This document shows positions 30,087-40,229 of a stretch of DNA of 64,000 nucleotides, piece by piece. The position numbers were made by a program, and so were the translations under genes. The notes beneath the pieces were generated by a model that saw nothing but the letters and a program-made list of their open reading frames with translations, did no database searches and was not told the DNA's origin. The first letter of the stretch is position 1. Each line of letters begins with the position of its first letter. This DNA comes from CAWDPQ01 sp049642465 (GTDB lineage Bacteria; Acidobacteriota; Vicinamibacteria; Vicinamibacterales; 2-12-FULL-66-21): the NCBI GenBank assembly GCA_049642465.1, contig JBAROV010000032.1, positions 39,172 to 103,171 of the forward strand, given 5' to 3'.

Positions 30087-30356
30087 CTACGGACGCACGC
30101 CCCCGACCTCGTCTTGCTCGAGCAGTCGCCTCACGCGGTCTCGCGCCTGCTGCCGCACTGATTCGGGCAAGGAGGCGGACGCCGCTTGCCGACACAAGCC
30201 AACGGTCTCGCGCAGTCCTTTTACCAGCGTCGCACAGCGGGCGCAATTCTGGCAGTGACGCTCGATGGTCTCGCACGCGCTGGTGTCGAGATCGCCATCG
30301 AGATAGGCCGAGATGCCGGCGAGGATCTCCCGGCACTCGCGATTCGTGGATTTCAT
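30087..30356 (-). CDS. Zinc-finger anti-sigma factor
   Basis: An 89-residue protein with the zinc-binding anti-sigma motif ERHCQNCARC (HxxxCxxC type, about 35-44) preceded by ECREILAGISAYLDGDLD. There is no membrane helix, so it is a soluble zinc-binding anti-sigma factor of the RsrA/ChrR kind. Its ATG overlaps the stop of the sigma gene (ATGA), the usual arrangement for such a pair. Confidence 0.85.
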   Translation of the reverse strand: MKSTNRECREILAGISAYLDGDLDTSACETIERHCQNCARCATLVKGLRETVGLCRQAASASLPESVRQQARDRVRRLLEQDEVGGVRP

Positions 30357-30970
30357 ATCGTGCCCTCCAAATGTCGCCGCAACATGAGCCGCGCGCGATG
30401 GAGACGCGTCTTGACGTTCGCTTCGGACATCCCGGTCACGGTGGCCACTTCCTTGGTCGACAACCCTTCCATCTCTCGCATCACCACAATCATCCGGTAT
30501 GCAGGGGGGACCTTCTTCAGTGCCTCGCGCAATCGGCGATCCATCCAGGTGTCGACCAGACGCTGGTCTGCGGGGCGCGATTGATCGGCGACCTCCATCG
30601 GGCCCGCTGTCCCATCCCTCGGTTCTTGCCCAAGTGACACGAATTCGGCGGGCTCGCCCACCCGCCGCCGACGTTTCATCAGGCAGGCGTTCCGAACGGT
30701 TGTGTACAACCACGTGCGAAACGCCTCGGGTTCCTCGATACCGCGGACGTGCCGATAGGTCTGCAATAGCGCGTCTTGCATCACATCTTCCGCGTCCTCG
30801 GGGTGACCGCACACCAGCAAGCTGAAGCGGTAGGCCACTTCCTGGGCGCGCATGAGTAGACGCTCCATGGCATCCCGGTCACCAGTCGCCGCCTTCTTCA
30901 CGAGAGCGGCGTATTCGGCTCTCGCGCCCTCGCTCGAGACACTGACTGGGTTTCGATCGGTCGCGGTCAC
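30353..30970 (-). CDS. ECF RNA polymerase sigma factor
   Basis: A 205-residue sigma factor starting at GTG. Region 2 is visible as AYRFSLLVCGHPEDAEDVMQDALLQTYRHV and FRTWLYTTVRNACLMKRRRR. Region 4 is visible as ALKKVPPAYRMIVVMREMEGLSTKEVATVTGMSEANVKTRLHRARLMLRR. It is translationally coupled to the zinc-finger anti-sigma factor and is divergent from the TolC/RND pump operon, a possible target. Confidence 0.92.
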   Translation of the reverse strand: MTATDRNPVSVSSEGARAEYAALVKKAATGDRDAMERLLMRAQEVAYRFSLLVCGHPEDAEDVMQDALLQTYRHVRGIEEPEAFRTWLYTTVRNACLMKRRRRVGEPAEFVSLGQEPRDGTAGPMEVADQSRPADQRLVDTWMDRRLREALKKVPPAYRMIVVMREMEGLSTKEVATVTGMSEANVKTRLHRARLMLRRHLEGTI

Positions 30971-31077
30971 ATACCGATTGTACGTTCCCGCTCATGAGAG
31001 ATGCACATCAGGGCGAAAGGTGACAGCGCTCTGAAGGGTGGGTGTCACCGAATCCGTCGTTCTGCATCTCTGGAATA

Positions 31078-32415
31078 GTGAACTGCGCCATTTGCCGGCT
31101 GGTCGTCGCCCTTCTGATTCTGTCGCCTGTCTCAGGCGCGGCGCAGGAGCCGTTGACGCTGGAGCGTGCCGTGCAGAGGGCATTAACGTATAACGCCTCG
31201 TTGCGCGCAGCGCGGGCCGGTGTCGATGAAGCGGCGGCCCATGAGACGGAGGCGCGTTCGGGACTGTTTCCCCGGATCTCGCTGACCGATTCGTGGCAAC
31301 GGGGCGATCAGCCCGTCTTCGTGTTCAGTTCTTTGCTGTCCGCACGCCGGTTCGCCGCCAATAACTTCGCAATCGACGCGCTCAACCACCCGGACCCGGT
31401 GGGGTTTTTTCGCACGAGCCTGGGCGTCGAGCAGCTGGTGTTCGACGGCGGCCGTCAGCGCTCGGCCGCAACAGCCGCGGCTCTCCGCCGCACGCACGCA
31501 GAGGCAACCTCCAGCGAGGCAGCCGCCGCCGTGGCGGTTGCCACCACCCGGGCATTCGGCCGCGTCTTGAGCAGCGAGGCAGCCCGTCTTGCTGCCGACG
31601 CCGGCACCGCTGCCGCTACCGAAGACCTGGCGCGCGCCGAGCGCCGCCGCGACGCGGGACTGGCTACGGACGCCGACGTCCTCGCGCTCGCCGTGCATGT
31701 GGCCGACGTTCTACAACGTCGGATTCAAGCCGAGGGCGACGCGGCTGCGGCTCGCGCAGAACTCAATCGGCTTATGGGCTCTGCGGTCGACCAGCCCGTT
31801 CAAGCCGCCGAACCCTCGAATGCGCCGCTCAACGAGTTCGGCGACCAACCCAAGGTGACTGCGCTTCTCGCAGAAGCTGACGCCGCGCGGCCGGAACTCA
31901 AGAGGGCAGCCGCCTCAGAGCAGATCGCCGCGGCTGCACGACGGCAAACACGCGCGGCCCTGGTCCCGCAGGTCGCCGCACAAGCGGTAATCGACATCAG
32001 CGGCACGCGCTTCACCGGTCGGGCCTCGTCCTGGATCGTTGGCGGCGAGTTGCGGTGGACGTTCTCGACAGGCGGCGCCGAAGTGGCGGCGATGAAAGCG
32101 GCCGCCGCCTCAATCGCACGGACGCGCGCGGAGGCAGAGGCGGTGCGAGCTGCCGTGCACGCCGAAGTCGTCACTGCATTGAGCCGCGTCGAGGCCGCGC
32201 GCGCACGGTACACGGTCAGCCGCACGGCAGTCGTTCAGGCGCGTGAAAGTCAACGAATCATCCGCGACCGATTCGAGGCGGGCCTTGCGCCCGTCAACGA
32301 CGTGCTCAGGGCATCGACATCCCTGCTCGACGCGGACGCGAACAGAGTGACGGCTCTGGTCGACACGATAGTCGCTGCGGCCATGTTGCAGCGCGCCTTG
32401 GGCCGTACCCCTTGA
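31078..32415 (+). CDS. TolC-family outer-membrane efflux protein
   Basis: A 445-residue protein with a signal peptide ending SGAAQ. Two outer-membrane-efflux repeats of long Ala-rich helices follow (LTLERAVQRALTYNASLRAARAG; SEAAAAVAVATTRAFGRVL; ALSRVEAARARYTVSRTAVVQARES; RFEAGLAPVNDVLRASTSLLDA). It forms the outer-membrane channel of the pump encoded by the next two genes. The GTG at 31078 gives a well-formed signal peptide; a GTG 12 codons upstream is possible. Confidence 0.88.
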   Translation: MNCAICRLVVALLILSPVSGAAQEPLTLERAVQRALTYNASLRAARAGVDEAAAHETEARSGLFPRISLTDSWQRGDQPVFVFSSLLSARRFAANNFAIDALNHPDPVGFFRTSLGVEQLVFDGGRQRSAATAAALRRTHAEATSSEAAAAVAVATTRAFGRVLSSEAARLAADAGTAAATEDLARAERRRDAGLATDADVLALAVHVADVLQRRIQAEGDAAAARAELNRLMGSAVDQPVQAAEPSNAPLNEFGDQPKVTALLAEADAARPELKRAAASEQIAAAARRQTRAALVPQVAAQAVIDISGTRFTGRASSWIVGGELRWTFSTGGAEVAAMKAAAASIARTRAEAEAVRAAVHAEVVTALSRVEAARARYTVSRTAVVQARESQRIIRDRFEAGLAPVNDVLRASTSLLDADANRVTALVDTIVAAAMLQRALGRTP

Positions 32416-32427
32416 GACGAGGATGAT

Positions 32428-33582
32428 GTGAAGACTGCTCTTATCGGATTTTGGCTGACCCTTTCCCTGACCGCCGGTTGCGCCTCGACTGCTCGGCAAA
32501 CAGCCGACGAGGCCGCGCCCCTGACAGTGGCAGCGAGTCGGGTGACCGTCACAGAACTCGCGACGTCATTCGAGGCTGGCGGTATCGTGCGGGCCCGCAA
32601 TACCGCCTTGATTGCGAGTCGCGTGTTGGCGCCAATTATTAAGGTCCACGTCCGGCCTGGCGACCGAGTGCACCGCGGCGCCACTCTGGTGACACTCGAT
32701 GCGCGAGAGATCCAGGCAAACAAAGGACGCGCCGAAGCGACATCGCTTTCAACAGCGGAAGCGGCCCGAGCGGCGGATGCCGACATCCGAACCGCAGAGT
32801 CCGCCCTTGTCCTTGCACAGGCGACGCACGACCGAATGGCAGCTCTGCATGCGAAGCGATCGGCCACGACTCAGGAGCTCGATCAGGCGGTCGCCGCGTT
32901 GACGGCTGCCGAGGCTCAGCGTACAGGCGCCCAAGCCCGCCTCGCGGCGGCGAACGCCGCGCGCGCGGCGGCACAGGCGGCCGCGGAAGTGGCAACGATT
33001 AGCTCGACCTATGCTGTGCTCTCGGCTCCCTTCGACGGGATTGTCACCGAGCGCCACGCTGACGCCGGCTCCATGGCGACGCCCGGGACCCCGCTGCTCA
33101 CTCTGGAAGATCCAGCAACCTACCGACTCGAAGTTCAGCTCGATGAGGCGCGCGCGACGCTGGTCGAGACGCGACAGATGGTTTCGGTTCGACTCGAGGC
33201 GTTAAGTCCTGGTGACGGCTGGGTCGACGGTCGCATTGCCGAAATCGCGCGTGTCGATCCCCTGTCACATAGCTTTGTGGTCAAGATCGATCTCCCGACA
33301 TTACCGGTGTCGCGCTCGGGTCTATTCGGTCGCGCCCAGTTCTCGGGACCGTCTCGGCGTGCGCTCACGGTCCCAGCGCCGGCGCTCATCAAACGGGGGC
33401 AGCTGACGTTTGTCTACCTCGTAGACACGCAGCATCAGGCGCGTCTGCGGCCGATTTCAGTTGGTGCTACAGCCGGCGACCGCGCTGAAGTATTGGCGGG
33501 CCTCCGGGATGGCGACGTCGTCGTGACCAACCCGCCGGCATCGTTGACCGACGGTACACGTGTTGCGGGAGGACGGCCATGA
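32428..33582 (+). CDS. RND efflux periplasmic adaptor, lipoprotein
   Basis: A 384-residue membrane-fusion protein. A lipoprotein signal ends LTAGC (Cys18). The barrel-sandwich half motif VLAPIIKVHVRPGDRVHRGATLVTLDA is followed by a long Ala-rich hairpin (about 95-190), the second lipoyl half (YAVLSAPFDGIVTERHADAGSMA) and beta-barrel domains. It connects the RND pump to the TolC channel. The GTG start lies close after GAGGA, and its stop overlaps the start of the permease gene. Confidence 0.9.
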   Translation: MKTALIGFWLTLSLTAGCASTARQTADEAAPLTVAASRVTVTELATSFEAGGIVRARNTALIASRVLAPIIKVHVRPGDRVHRGATLVTLDAREIQANKGRAEATSLSTAEAARAADADIRTAESALVLAQATHDRMAALHAKRSATTQELDQAVAALTAAEAQRTGAQARLAAANAARAAAQAAAEVATISSTYAVLSAPFDGIVTERHADAGSMATPGTPLLTLEDPATYRLEVQLDEARATLVETRQMVSVRLEALSPGDGWVDGRIAEIARVDPLSHSFVVKIDLPTLPVSRSGLFGRAQFSGPSRRALTVPAPALIKRGQLTFVYLVDTQHQARLRPISVGATAGDRAEVLAGLRDGDVVVTNPPASLTDGTRVAGGRP

Positions 33583-36500
33583 AGCCCCCCACGGGCGTTG
33601 CCGGACGTCTTGCCGGCGCGTTCATCCATTCGAAGCTGACGCCGCTCATCATCGTTGCATCTCTCCTCCTCGGCGTGTACGCGGTAATCGCACTGCCGCG
33701 CGAAGAAGAGCCGCAGATCATCGTCCCGATGATCGATGTCTCCGTTGACATGCCCGGCGCCTCGCCAACGGAAGTCGAACAGCGAGTCACACGGCCTCTC
33801 GAAAAGCTCCTCTGGGAGGTTCCCGGCGTCGAGTACGTTTACTCCACGTCGAGTCAGGGTCGCGCCATGATCGTGGTCCGCTTCCTCGTCGGCCAGGACG
33901 AAGAGCGTGCGCTCGTGCGGCTGAATCAGAAGCTCGCAGCGAATGCGACGCTGTTGCCGCCGGGCGCCTCAACGCCTCTCGTTGAGGTCCGCTCTATCGA
34001 CGATGTGCCCGTCATGGCACTGACTCTCTGGGGTCCGGGATACGACGATGTGCAGCTCCGTCAGTTTGGCGGACAGCTCCAGGAAACGCTGAAAGAACTG
34101 CAGAACATCTCCACCATCACAGTCATCGGGGGCCGGCCACGGCATGTGACGGTCGACCTTGATCCGGCCGCGTTGTCCGCGCGCCATCTCGATCCCTTGT
34201 CGGTGCAACATGCGCTGACACGCGCCAATGTTCGGTCGCGCTCAGGAAGCGCCGTCAACGACAACCGGGCGACGCCGATCGAAACCGGCAGTTGGCTCAC
34301 CTCGCTCGACGCCGTGAAATCGGTCGTCGTTGGCGCGGTCGACGGTACACCCATACGCCTCGCGGATGTGGCGGCCGTCATCGACGGCGGCGGTGAACCC
34401 GAGAACTACGTGATGCATCATCCGCGGAGTGGCCAGGCCTTTCCCGCGGTCACCCTGTCGATTTCCAAGCGTCAGGGCACAAATGCCATCGCGCTGACGC
34501 GAGCAGTCGAACACAAGGTTGAGGCGACTCGGGGATATTTGCTGCCGAATGACCTGAACGTATCGGTGACTCGTGACTACGGAGAGACCGCCTCGCAGAA
34601 GTCGAACGAGCTCTTGTGGCACATGTTCCTGGCGATCGTGTCGGTCTCGGCACTGATCTGGCTGGTTCTCGGCCGACGCGAATCCGCCGTGGTGCTGGCG
34701 GCGATTCCCGTCACCCTGGCGCTCACGCTCTTCGTGTTTTATCTCTACGGCTACACCCTCAATCGCATCACCCTGTTTGCGCTGATCTTTTCAATCGGCA
34801 TTCTGGTCGACGACGCGATTGTCGTCGTCGAGAACGTGGTGCGGCACGCGCGGATCGCGCGCGACGGCCGTGGGTTCGAGACCATTGCTTTGCGTGCGGT
34901 CGATGAAGTCGGAAACCCCACCGTTCTGGCAACGTTGACCGTAATTGCCGCGATTTTGCCAATGGCCTTCGTTGGCGGGCTGATGGGACCCTACATGCGT
35001 CCGATTCCCGTGGGGGCCTCGGCGGCGATGGTCTTCTCGCTGATCGTCGCGTTCGTCGTCACGCCATGGGCGGCGGTCCGGCTGCTGCGTCGCTCGCATG
35101 GCCACCAGGAGCAGCGCGACGATGTGCTGACCGCAGTCTATCGCCGTGTCATGCGATCGCTCATCGGGCGCCGGTCGGCTCGCATTGCCTTCCTCGGACT
35201 CGTCGCGATTCTGCTGCTGGGCGCGGCGGCCCTCGTCCCGCTGGGGATCGTGACGGTGAAGATGCTTCCGTTCGACAACAAGAGCGAGCTGCAAGTGATC
35301 GTCCGCATGCCGGAGGACACGCCGCTCGAAACGACGGCCGGTGCCGCCGCCGTGCTCGCCGAAGCGGTGCTCCAGGACGATGCGGTGACGAGCGTTCAGA
35401 GCTACGCCGGGACCTCAGCGCCGTATACGTTCAACGGTCTGGTGCGGCACTACTTTCTCCGCCGCCAACCGAATCTCGCGGATCTGCAGGTAGTGCTGGT
35501 CGGCAAGGAGGACAGAAAGGACCAGAGCCACGACATCGCGAAGCGCATTCGTGCGCGCGTGGACCCGGTGGCAGCCACACTCGGTGCAACGATTCAAGTC
35601 GTCGAGGTCCCGCCAGGCCCGCCGGTACTCCAGACATTGGTGGCCGAGGTGTATGGCCCGGACGCGGCGCGTCGGCTCGAACTCGCACGGACGGTTCGCT
35701 CGACATTCGAACGCACGCCTGGCGTCGTCGATGTGGACTGGTACGTCGAGTCAGCGCGGCACAAGTGGCAGCTCGACGTGGACCCGGAGAGGGCCGCGAC
35801 CGCGAGCCTCACGAGTGCCGACGTCGCGTCAGTCATGCAGATGGCGGGCAACGGATCGTCGGCCGGCTTGCTTCACGATCCCGACGCCCGTGAGGACGTG
35901 CCGATTGTGCTCCGCCTGCCCCGGGCAAAGCGCGGGTCGATCGACGCCGTGCGTGCCATTCGACTCGGGCCGTACTCGGTCGCCGTCGGTGAGCTGACAC
36001 GATCGCGGCAGGCGGAGGAGGAGCAAAGCATCTACCACAAGAACCTGGTCCCCGTGACCTACGTGACTGGCGATGTTGCCGGCGAAATCGAGAGTCCGGT
36101 CTACGCAATCCTGCAGATGAATCGCGCGCTGTCGTCGATCCGCGTGCCTGAAGGATACGACTTCGAAATCTTCAACGCGCGCCAACCCTTCGACAGCTCG
36201 AAGTACGCCATGAAGTGGGATGGCGAATGGCACATCACGTATGAAGTGTTTCGCGATCTCGGCATAGCCTTCGCCGCTGTCCTCATCCTCATCTATATCC
36301 TCGTGGTCGGCTGGTTCCAGTCGTTCATCACACCGATCACGATCATGCTCGCCATTCCGTTTTCGCTCGTCGGCATCCTGCCCGCGCACGCGCTGCTCGG
36401 CGCGTTCTTCACGGCCACGTCCATGATCGGATTTATCGCCGGCGCGGGCATCGTCGTCCGAAACTCGATCATCCTGGTCGATTTCATCGAGTTGCGGGTC

Positions 36501-36758
36501 AAGGACGGGATGCCGCTCGAACAAGCAGTGGTGGATGCTGGTGCGGTCCGGTTCCGGCCGATGGCACTCACCGCCGCTGCCGTAATCGTCGGGTCCGCGG
36601 TGATTCTGTTCGATCCAATCTTTCAGGGCCTGGCCATTTCGCTGATGGCTGGCGAGGTCGCCTCGCTGTTGCTCTCACGGATGACGGTGCCAGTCACCTA
36701 CTACCTCACACATCGTGCCCGACCCCACGCGGCGGCCGACCCGGTAGTGGCGGCGTGA
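33579..36758 (+). CDS. RND-type inner-membrane efflux permease
   Basis: A 1059-residue AcrB-like transporter of normal length. Visible are the first helix and porter-domain start (LPREEEPQIIVPMIDVSVDMPGASPTEVEQ), the proton-relay helix LIFSIGILVDDAIVVVENVVRHAR, and the second half with ILVVGWFQSFITPITIMLAIPFSLVGILPAH and IGFIAGAGIVVRNSIILVDF. It is driven by the proton gradient and exports compounds through the adaptor and TolC proteins. The substrate class cannot be fixed from sequence alone. Confidence 0.92.
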   Translation: MKPPTGVAGRLAGAFIHSKLTPLIIVASLLLGVYAVIALPREEEPQIIVPMIDVSVDMPGASPTEVEQRVTRPLEKLLWEVPGVEYVYSTSSQGRAMIVVRFLVGQDEERALVRLNQKLAANATLLPPGASTPLVEVRSIDDVPVMALTLWGPGYDDVQLRQFGGQLQETLKELQNISTITVIGGRPRHVTVDLDPAALSARHLDPLSVQHALTRANVRSRSGSAVNDNRATPIETGSWLTSLDAVKSVVVGAVDGTPIRLADVAAVIDGGGEPENYVMHHPRSGQAFPAVTLSISKRQGTNAIALTRAVEHKVEATRGYLLPNDLNVSVTRDYGETASQKSNELLWHMFLAIVSVSALIWLVLGRRESAVVLAAIPVTLALTLFVFYLYGYTLNRITLFALIFSIGILVDDAIVVVENVVRHARIARDGRGFETIALRAVDEVGNPTVLATLTVIAAILPMAFVGGLMGPYMRPIPVGASAAMVFSLIVAFVVTPWAAVRLLRRSHGHQEQRDDVLTAVYRRVMRSLIGRRSARIAFLGLVAILLLGAAALVPLGIVTVKMLPFDNKSELQVIVRMPEDTPLETTAGAAAVLAEAVLQDDAVTSVQSYAGTSAPYTFNGLVRHYFLRRQPNLADLQVVLVGKEDRKDQSHDIAKRIRARVDPVAATLGATIQVVEVPPGPPVLQTLVAEVYGPDAARRLELARTVRSTFERTPGVVDVDWYVESARHKWQLDVDPERAATASLTSADVASVMQMAGNGSSAGLLHDPDAREDVPIVLRLPRAKRGSIDAVRAIRLGPYSVAVGELTRSRQAEEEQSIYHKNLVPVTYVTGDVAGEIESPVYAILQMNRALSSIRVPEGYDFEIFNARQPFDSSKYAMKWDGEWHITYEVFRDLGIAFAAVLILIYILVVGWFQSFITPITIMLAIPFSLVGILPAHALLGAFFTATSMIGFIAGAGIVVRNSIILVDFIELRVKDGMPLEQAVVDAGAVRFRPMALTAAAVIVGSAVILFDPIFQGLAISLMAGEVASLLLSRMTVPVTYYLTHRARPHAAADPVVAA

Positions 36759-36809
36759 GGTGCGCATAAGGCGCCGCCCGCCTTCGCCAAGGAAAAAAGG
36801 AGCTTCGCC

Positions 36810-37040
36810 ATGACTCTCGAACCGATGTTACGTCTGATCGCCGGGGTGTTCGTTACCGGCAGCGTCTTGCTCGGAATGTTCGTTCACCCATATTTTCTGT
36901 GGTTCACGGTCTTCGTTGGCCTGAACCTGACGCAGTCTGCGTTCACCAACTGGTGTCCAATGATGTCGTTTCTCAGGCACCTCGGCGTCAGGGAGAACCA
37001 GATTGGGCTCGATCGATCGGTGGAAACCTTTCAACGGTAG
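36810..37040 (+). CDS. DUF2892-family small membrane protein
   Basis: A 76-residue protein with two hydrophobic helices (about 8-24 and 27-47) followed by NWCPMMSFLRHLGV, the conserved Cys-Pro segment of DUF2892 proteins. These resemble the membrane tail of the rhodanese YgaP and are often linked to sulfur or efflux loci. It has a GGAG ribosome-binding site and follows the pump genes by 51 bp, probably as the last gene of that operon. Confidence 0.8.
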   Translation: MTLEPMLRLIAGVFVTGSVLLGMFVHPYFLWFTVFVGLNLTQSAFTNWCPMMSFLRHLGVRENQIGLDRSVETFQR

Positions 37041-37369
37041 AGCCGAAACTAACGTGCTACATGGCGTTGCGGAGCGCATTCGCCACCAAATGGGCGTGAA
37101 CGGGATCTGCTTCGACGACGGTTGCGTAGACGGCTACTCGGCGACGGCCCCGATCGCCCGATCGTGCTTGCTGCTCGTGCATGGGCACCATGCGTCGCCG
37201 CTGAACCTTGTGCTCGGGTGCGTCTGATCGTGCGGGGAGGAAATGCGCGCAAGAAGGAAAGCTACGTACGATGTGCCCTCCGGGTCACGGCGTTGAGCAG
37301 ATCAGTCGTGGCCTTCTGAGGCGCGGAGTGCTGGCTCGAGGTAGCGGCCCTGATCGGTCTCAGGGCCTG
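37041..37369. other. Spacer without a supported gene
   Basis: No convincing gene was seen. A minus-strand open stretch of 41 codons (about 37073-37195) encodes a plausible helical peptide with no ribosome-binding site; it is not called. The spacer separates the pump operon from a convergent ADOP gene. GGCCCTGATCGGTCTCAGGGCC near 37350 can fold as a hairpin after the permease stop. Confidence 0.4.
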
Positions 37370-39751
37370 TTATTCGCTCCGAAGGGCACTCAGCGGATCG
37401 GTGCGCGCCGCGCGCCGCGCCGCAGGCAGGACTGCCACGGCACCTACAACCATCAGCACCGCTGCGGCCGCGGCGACGTTGAGGGGATCAAAACGACCCG
37501 TTGCGAACGCGATGCTGTCGAGCGCGCGCACCACCCAGATCGACAGGACGCCTCCCACCACCAGGCCGGTTCCTACCATCCACGCGCCCTGCCCGAGGGT
37601 GCGCATGAGGATGCGCGTCGGATCGGCACCCAGTGCGAGGCGAAGCGCAAGCTCCGCACGGCGGGATGCGACGTCATGCGCCACGACACCAAACAATCCA
37701 ATCCCGCTGAGTACGATCGCCAGCAGCGCGAATCCCATGAACGTCGCGGTGAGCACGCGCCGGGCGGGTACGCCTGGTGACGCCGCCGCCACGTCCTGCA
37801 TCGATCGCACGGCGTGCACAGGCACGTCAGCGTCGAGCCGCGCCACTTCTTCTCGCAACGCGGCAACAACATCCGCGTCGCGGCGCTGGCTGCGGACGAC
37901 CAGAAGCATCGAGCGTGAGGGCGACCGCCAGGCAGACACGTACACGGTTGGCCAGAAGCCTTCAGCATCGAGTGAGCGGTGCTTGACGTCGCCGGCGATC
38001 CCGATGATTTCCGCTACCGCGCGCCCGGCTGGCCCCAACCTGATCTGGCGGCCAATCGGTTGCTCGCCCGGGAACCATCGCTCCGCCAGTGATTGGCTCA
38101 CCACCACGCGGAACGGAGCCGCGGCATCGTCGCGGGCGTCGAACGGACGGCCGGCCACAAGGGGGATCCGCATCACCTCGAAGTAGGCCGGCCCGACTTC
38201 GCGCCGCACGACTTCGACCGCGGGGTCGGTCGGCCGTATGCGCAAGAGCCCGCGGGACCCGTCGTGTGTCAGCGGCAGTTCATTGATGATGGAAACCGTG
38301 CCGGGTCCCAGACGTTCCTGCAGCGCCTTGTGAAGCGCCGAGTAAAACGACGCCATCCGTTCGGGGCTGGGGTACTTCGTCGCCGAGGACAGCGCGACGG
38401 CCAACGTCAACACACCGCGCGCGTCGAATCCTGGATTGACGTTGAGCACGTTGCGCAGGCTGCGGCCCACGAGTGACAGGGAGACGAGCAGCACGCATGC
38501 CAGCGCCACCACGGCGGTGGCGAACATCCGGCGCACACCAATCTCACGCGGAGCCGGTGTAACGCCGCGAGCCAGCACGTCGACAACATTGCGCCGTGAT
38601 GCGACGTAGGCCGGTAGCAGTCCACACAGTCCCGCACCGGCGGCCGCGACCATCGTCACGACACCAATCACGCGCCAGCTCACGGTCACCTCGCGGTCCG
38701 GCAGGGCGCCGAATTGCTCGAGCGCCAGACGGCCCACGATTGGGGTGAGCCACAACGCCAGCAGCACACCACCCGCGATGCCGATGGCCACGAGCGTCTC
38801 TGCCTCCAGCACCAATTGCCGAGCGATCTCCGACGGGCGCGCGCCGAGCGCCGTCCGCACCGCCAGTTCCCGCCGGCGATCGATCGATCGCACGAGCAAC
38901 AGGCCCGCAAGATTGGCAAACGCGATGAGGAACGCGAGTCCGGCCGCCGCCGCGAGAAGGCCGAGCGTTCGCGTGGAGCCTCGGGCTATCGCGACCGCGA
39001 GTGGCGTCGCCCCTACCTGCGCCGGCGGCGAGGATCGTCGACTGACTTCGTCGAGCGCGGCTTTCAAGTCGTCCGGAGTGGCATTCCGGGCGAGACGGGC
39101 CATGACCCCGACGCGGAAACCTGCGCGGGCCTCCGGCTCCGCCGGATCAGCCGGCGGTAACGGTAGCGGCCGAAATACGTCCACCTGGTCGAGCGGAAAA
39201 ACGAACTGTTTCGGCAGCACGCCGACGATGGTATGTGCGCGACCTCCGAGAACGATGGGCTGGCCGATCGCTGCGGGATCGGCGGCGAGCTTCGCGCGCC
39301 AGAACGCGTCGGTCAGAATGACAACCGGCTGGCTCAGATCATTGGCCTCGAACATGCGACCGAGCGCGGGCGCCACACCAAGCAGCGGCAGGAATCCTGG
39401 AGTGACGTCGGTGACGTGCACACGCTCGGCTGCACCGAGCTGCGTGAGCGTCAAATGTGTCCCATCGGCCCCCTCCATCGCCGCCAGCGATCCCGCACGG
39501 TCGCGCCAGGCTTCCAACGTGGCATACCTCACCGGGCGGCGCGCTGAAGCGGGGTCACCGGGCAGGACCTCGCCTAAAGTGACGAGGGCATCGGGGTCGG
39601 TGAAGGGCGGTGGCGTGAGTAGTACCGCATCGACAACGGCGAAGATGGCTGTGCCGGCGCCGAGCGTCAGCGACAGCGTCAGGATCGCGGCCGCCGCGCT
39701 GGCCGGGGAGCGGCGAAGGTTTCGCAGCAGGTGACGGAGATCGATGAGCAT
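37370..39751 (-). CDS. ADOP-type MacB/FtsX permease
   Basis: A 793-residue orphan permease. It starts at MLIDLRHLLRNLRRSP, 6 bp after AGGAG; the longer open frame upstream lacks homology. The order is N-terminal helix, periplasmic core, FtsX helices (LGLLAAAAGLAFLIAFANLAGLLL), second core and C-terminal FtsX domain (VSRRAELALRLALGADP; ending DPLSALRSE). No ATPase gene is adjacent. It is first, in genomic order, of three permeases of this kind interrupted by an ankyrin gene. Confidence 0.87.
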   Translation of the reverse strand: MLIDLRHLLRNLRRSPASAAAAILTLSLTLGAGTAIFAVVDAVLLTPPPFTDPDALVTLGEVLPGDPASARRPVRYATLEAWRDRAGSLAAMEGADGTHLTLTQLGAAERVHVTDVTPGFLPLLGVAPALGRMFEANDLSQPVVILTDAFWRAKLAADPAAIGQPIVLGGRAHTIVGVLPKQFVFPLDQVDVFRPLPLPPADPAEPEARAGFRVGVMARLARNATPDDLKAALDEVSRRSSPPAQVGATPLAVAIARGSTRTLGLLAAAAGLAFLIAFANLAGLLLVRSIDRRRELAVRTALGARPSEIARQLVLEAETLVAIGIAGGVLLALWLTPIVGRLALEQFGALPDREVTVSWRVIGVVTMVAAAGAGLCGLLPAYVASRRNVVDVLARGVTPAPREIGVRRMFATAVVALACVLLVSLSLVGRSLRNVLNVNPGFDARGVLTLAVALSSATKYPSPERMASFYSALHKALQERLGPGTVSIINELPLTHDGSRGLLRIRPTDPAVEVVRREVGPAYFEVMRIPLVAGRPFDARDDAAAPFRVVVSQSLAERWFPGEQPIGRQIRLGPAGRAVAEIIGIAGDVKHRSLDAEGFWPTVYVSAWRSPSRSMLLVVRSQRRDADVVAALREEVARLDADVPVHAVRSMQDVAAASPGVPARRVLTATFMGFALLAIVLSGIGLFGVVAHDVASRRAELALRLALGADPTRILMRTLGQGAWMVGTGLVVGGVLSIWVVRALDSIAFATGRFDPLNVAAAAAVLMVVGAVAVLPAARRAARTDPLSALRSE

Positions 39752-40229
39752 TCGTAGCTCCTGCGTGTGACCAGCCAGCGGCTGGCGGCGATTCGGCACG
39801 TCTCCGTGATAGATCCAGAGCGCGCCGCCGCCTATTCCAGTGCACACCGTCTGGGCTGCTATTGCGCATACCACGTACCACGTCGCCAGGCATGACCCGA
39901 CAAGGAGTTACCGGCAGGCGCCTCGCTTTGATTGTTCGAAATCGAAATGGGGGCGTTCGGAGGCGAACCAATCAGGCCGGAATCTGAGGTGCGCGTCAAC
40001 GGCGACGCGGCACCCCCATTCCACCGTAACTGTGTTGGGAACCGCATTTTCGCGAGTTGGAACCAGCTCGACCGATGGCTGCGGCAGGTTCAGGGCTTGA
40101 AGCGCGTGGCGTAGCGACGTCAGGTCGCTGGGCGACAGCCCGAGCCTGACGGACTCAGGGACCGCGCGTCCTCGAGCCCCTTCACACACTCCATCGGCGC
40201 GCCACTCGATCGGCGCGGCGGGCTTTTGT
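39752..40229. other. 478-bp spacer between two ADOP genes, with a conserved element
   Basis: No gene is supported. An open frame of 93 codons exists on the minus strand (39908-40189) but has no ribosome-binding site and part of it coincides with the recurring element at 40039-40105. A perfect short hairpin AGCGAC-GTCAG-GTCGCT lies at about 40111-40127. Confidence 0.4.
40039..40105. repeat. Recurring ADOP-spacer element, copy 1
   Basis: The core (40039-40068) contains CGAGTTGGAACCAGCT. Over 30 bp it is identical at 25 positions to the copy at 42845 and shows weaker similarity to the copy at 44462. Similarity to copy 2 continues for about 35 bp more. The centre AGTTGG-AA-CCAGCT is a near-palindrome. 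Confidence 0.5.

Noticed and set aside
30971..31077. Specific operator for the ECF sigma factor in the spacer before the TolC gene
   Set aside because: The spacer is suitably placed for divergent control, but no convincing AAC-type -35 and paired -10 could be picked out by eye.
37073..37195. Minus-strand 41-codon frame after the DUF2892 gene
   Set aside because: The peptide looks helical but has no ribosome-binding site, family or conserved context.
39908..40189. Minus-strand frame of 93 codons between two ADOP genes
   Set aside because: No ribosome-binding site or recognisable family; part of it coincides with the recurring spacer element, so it is described as a spacer.
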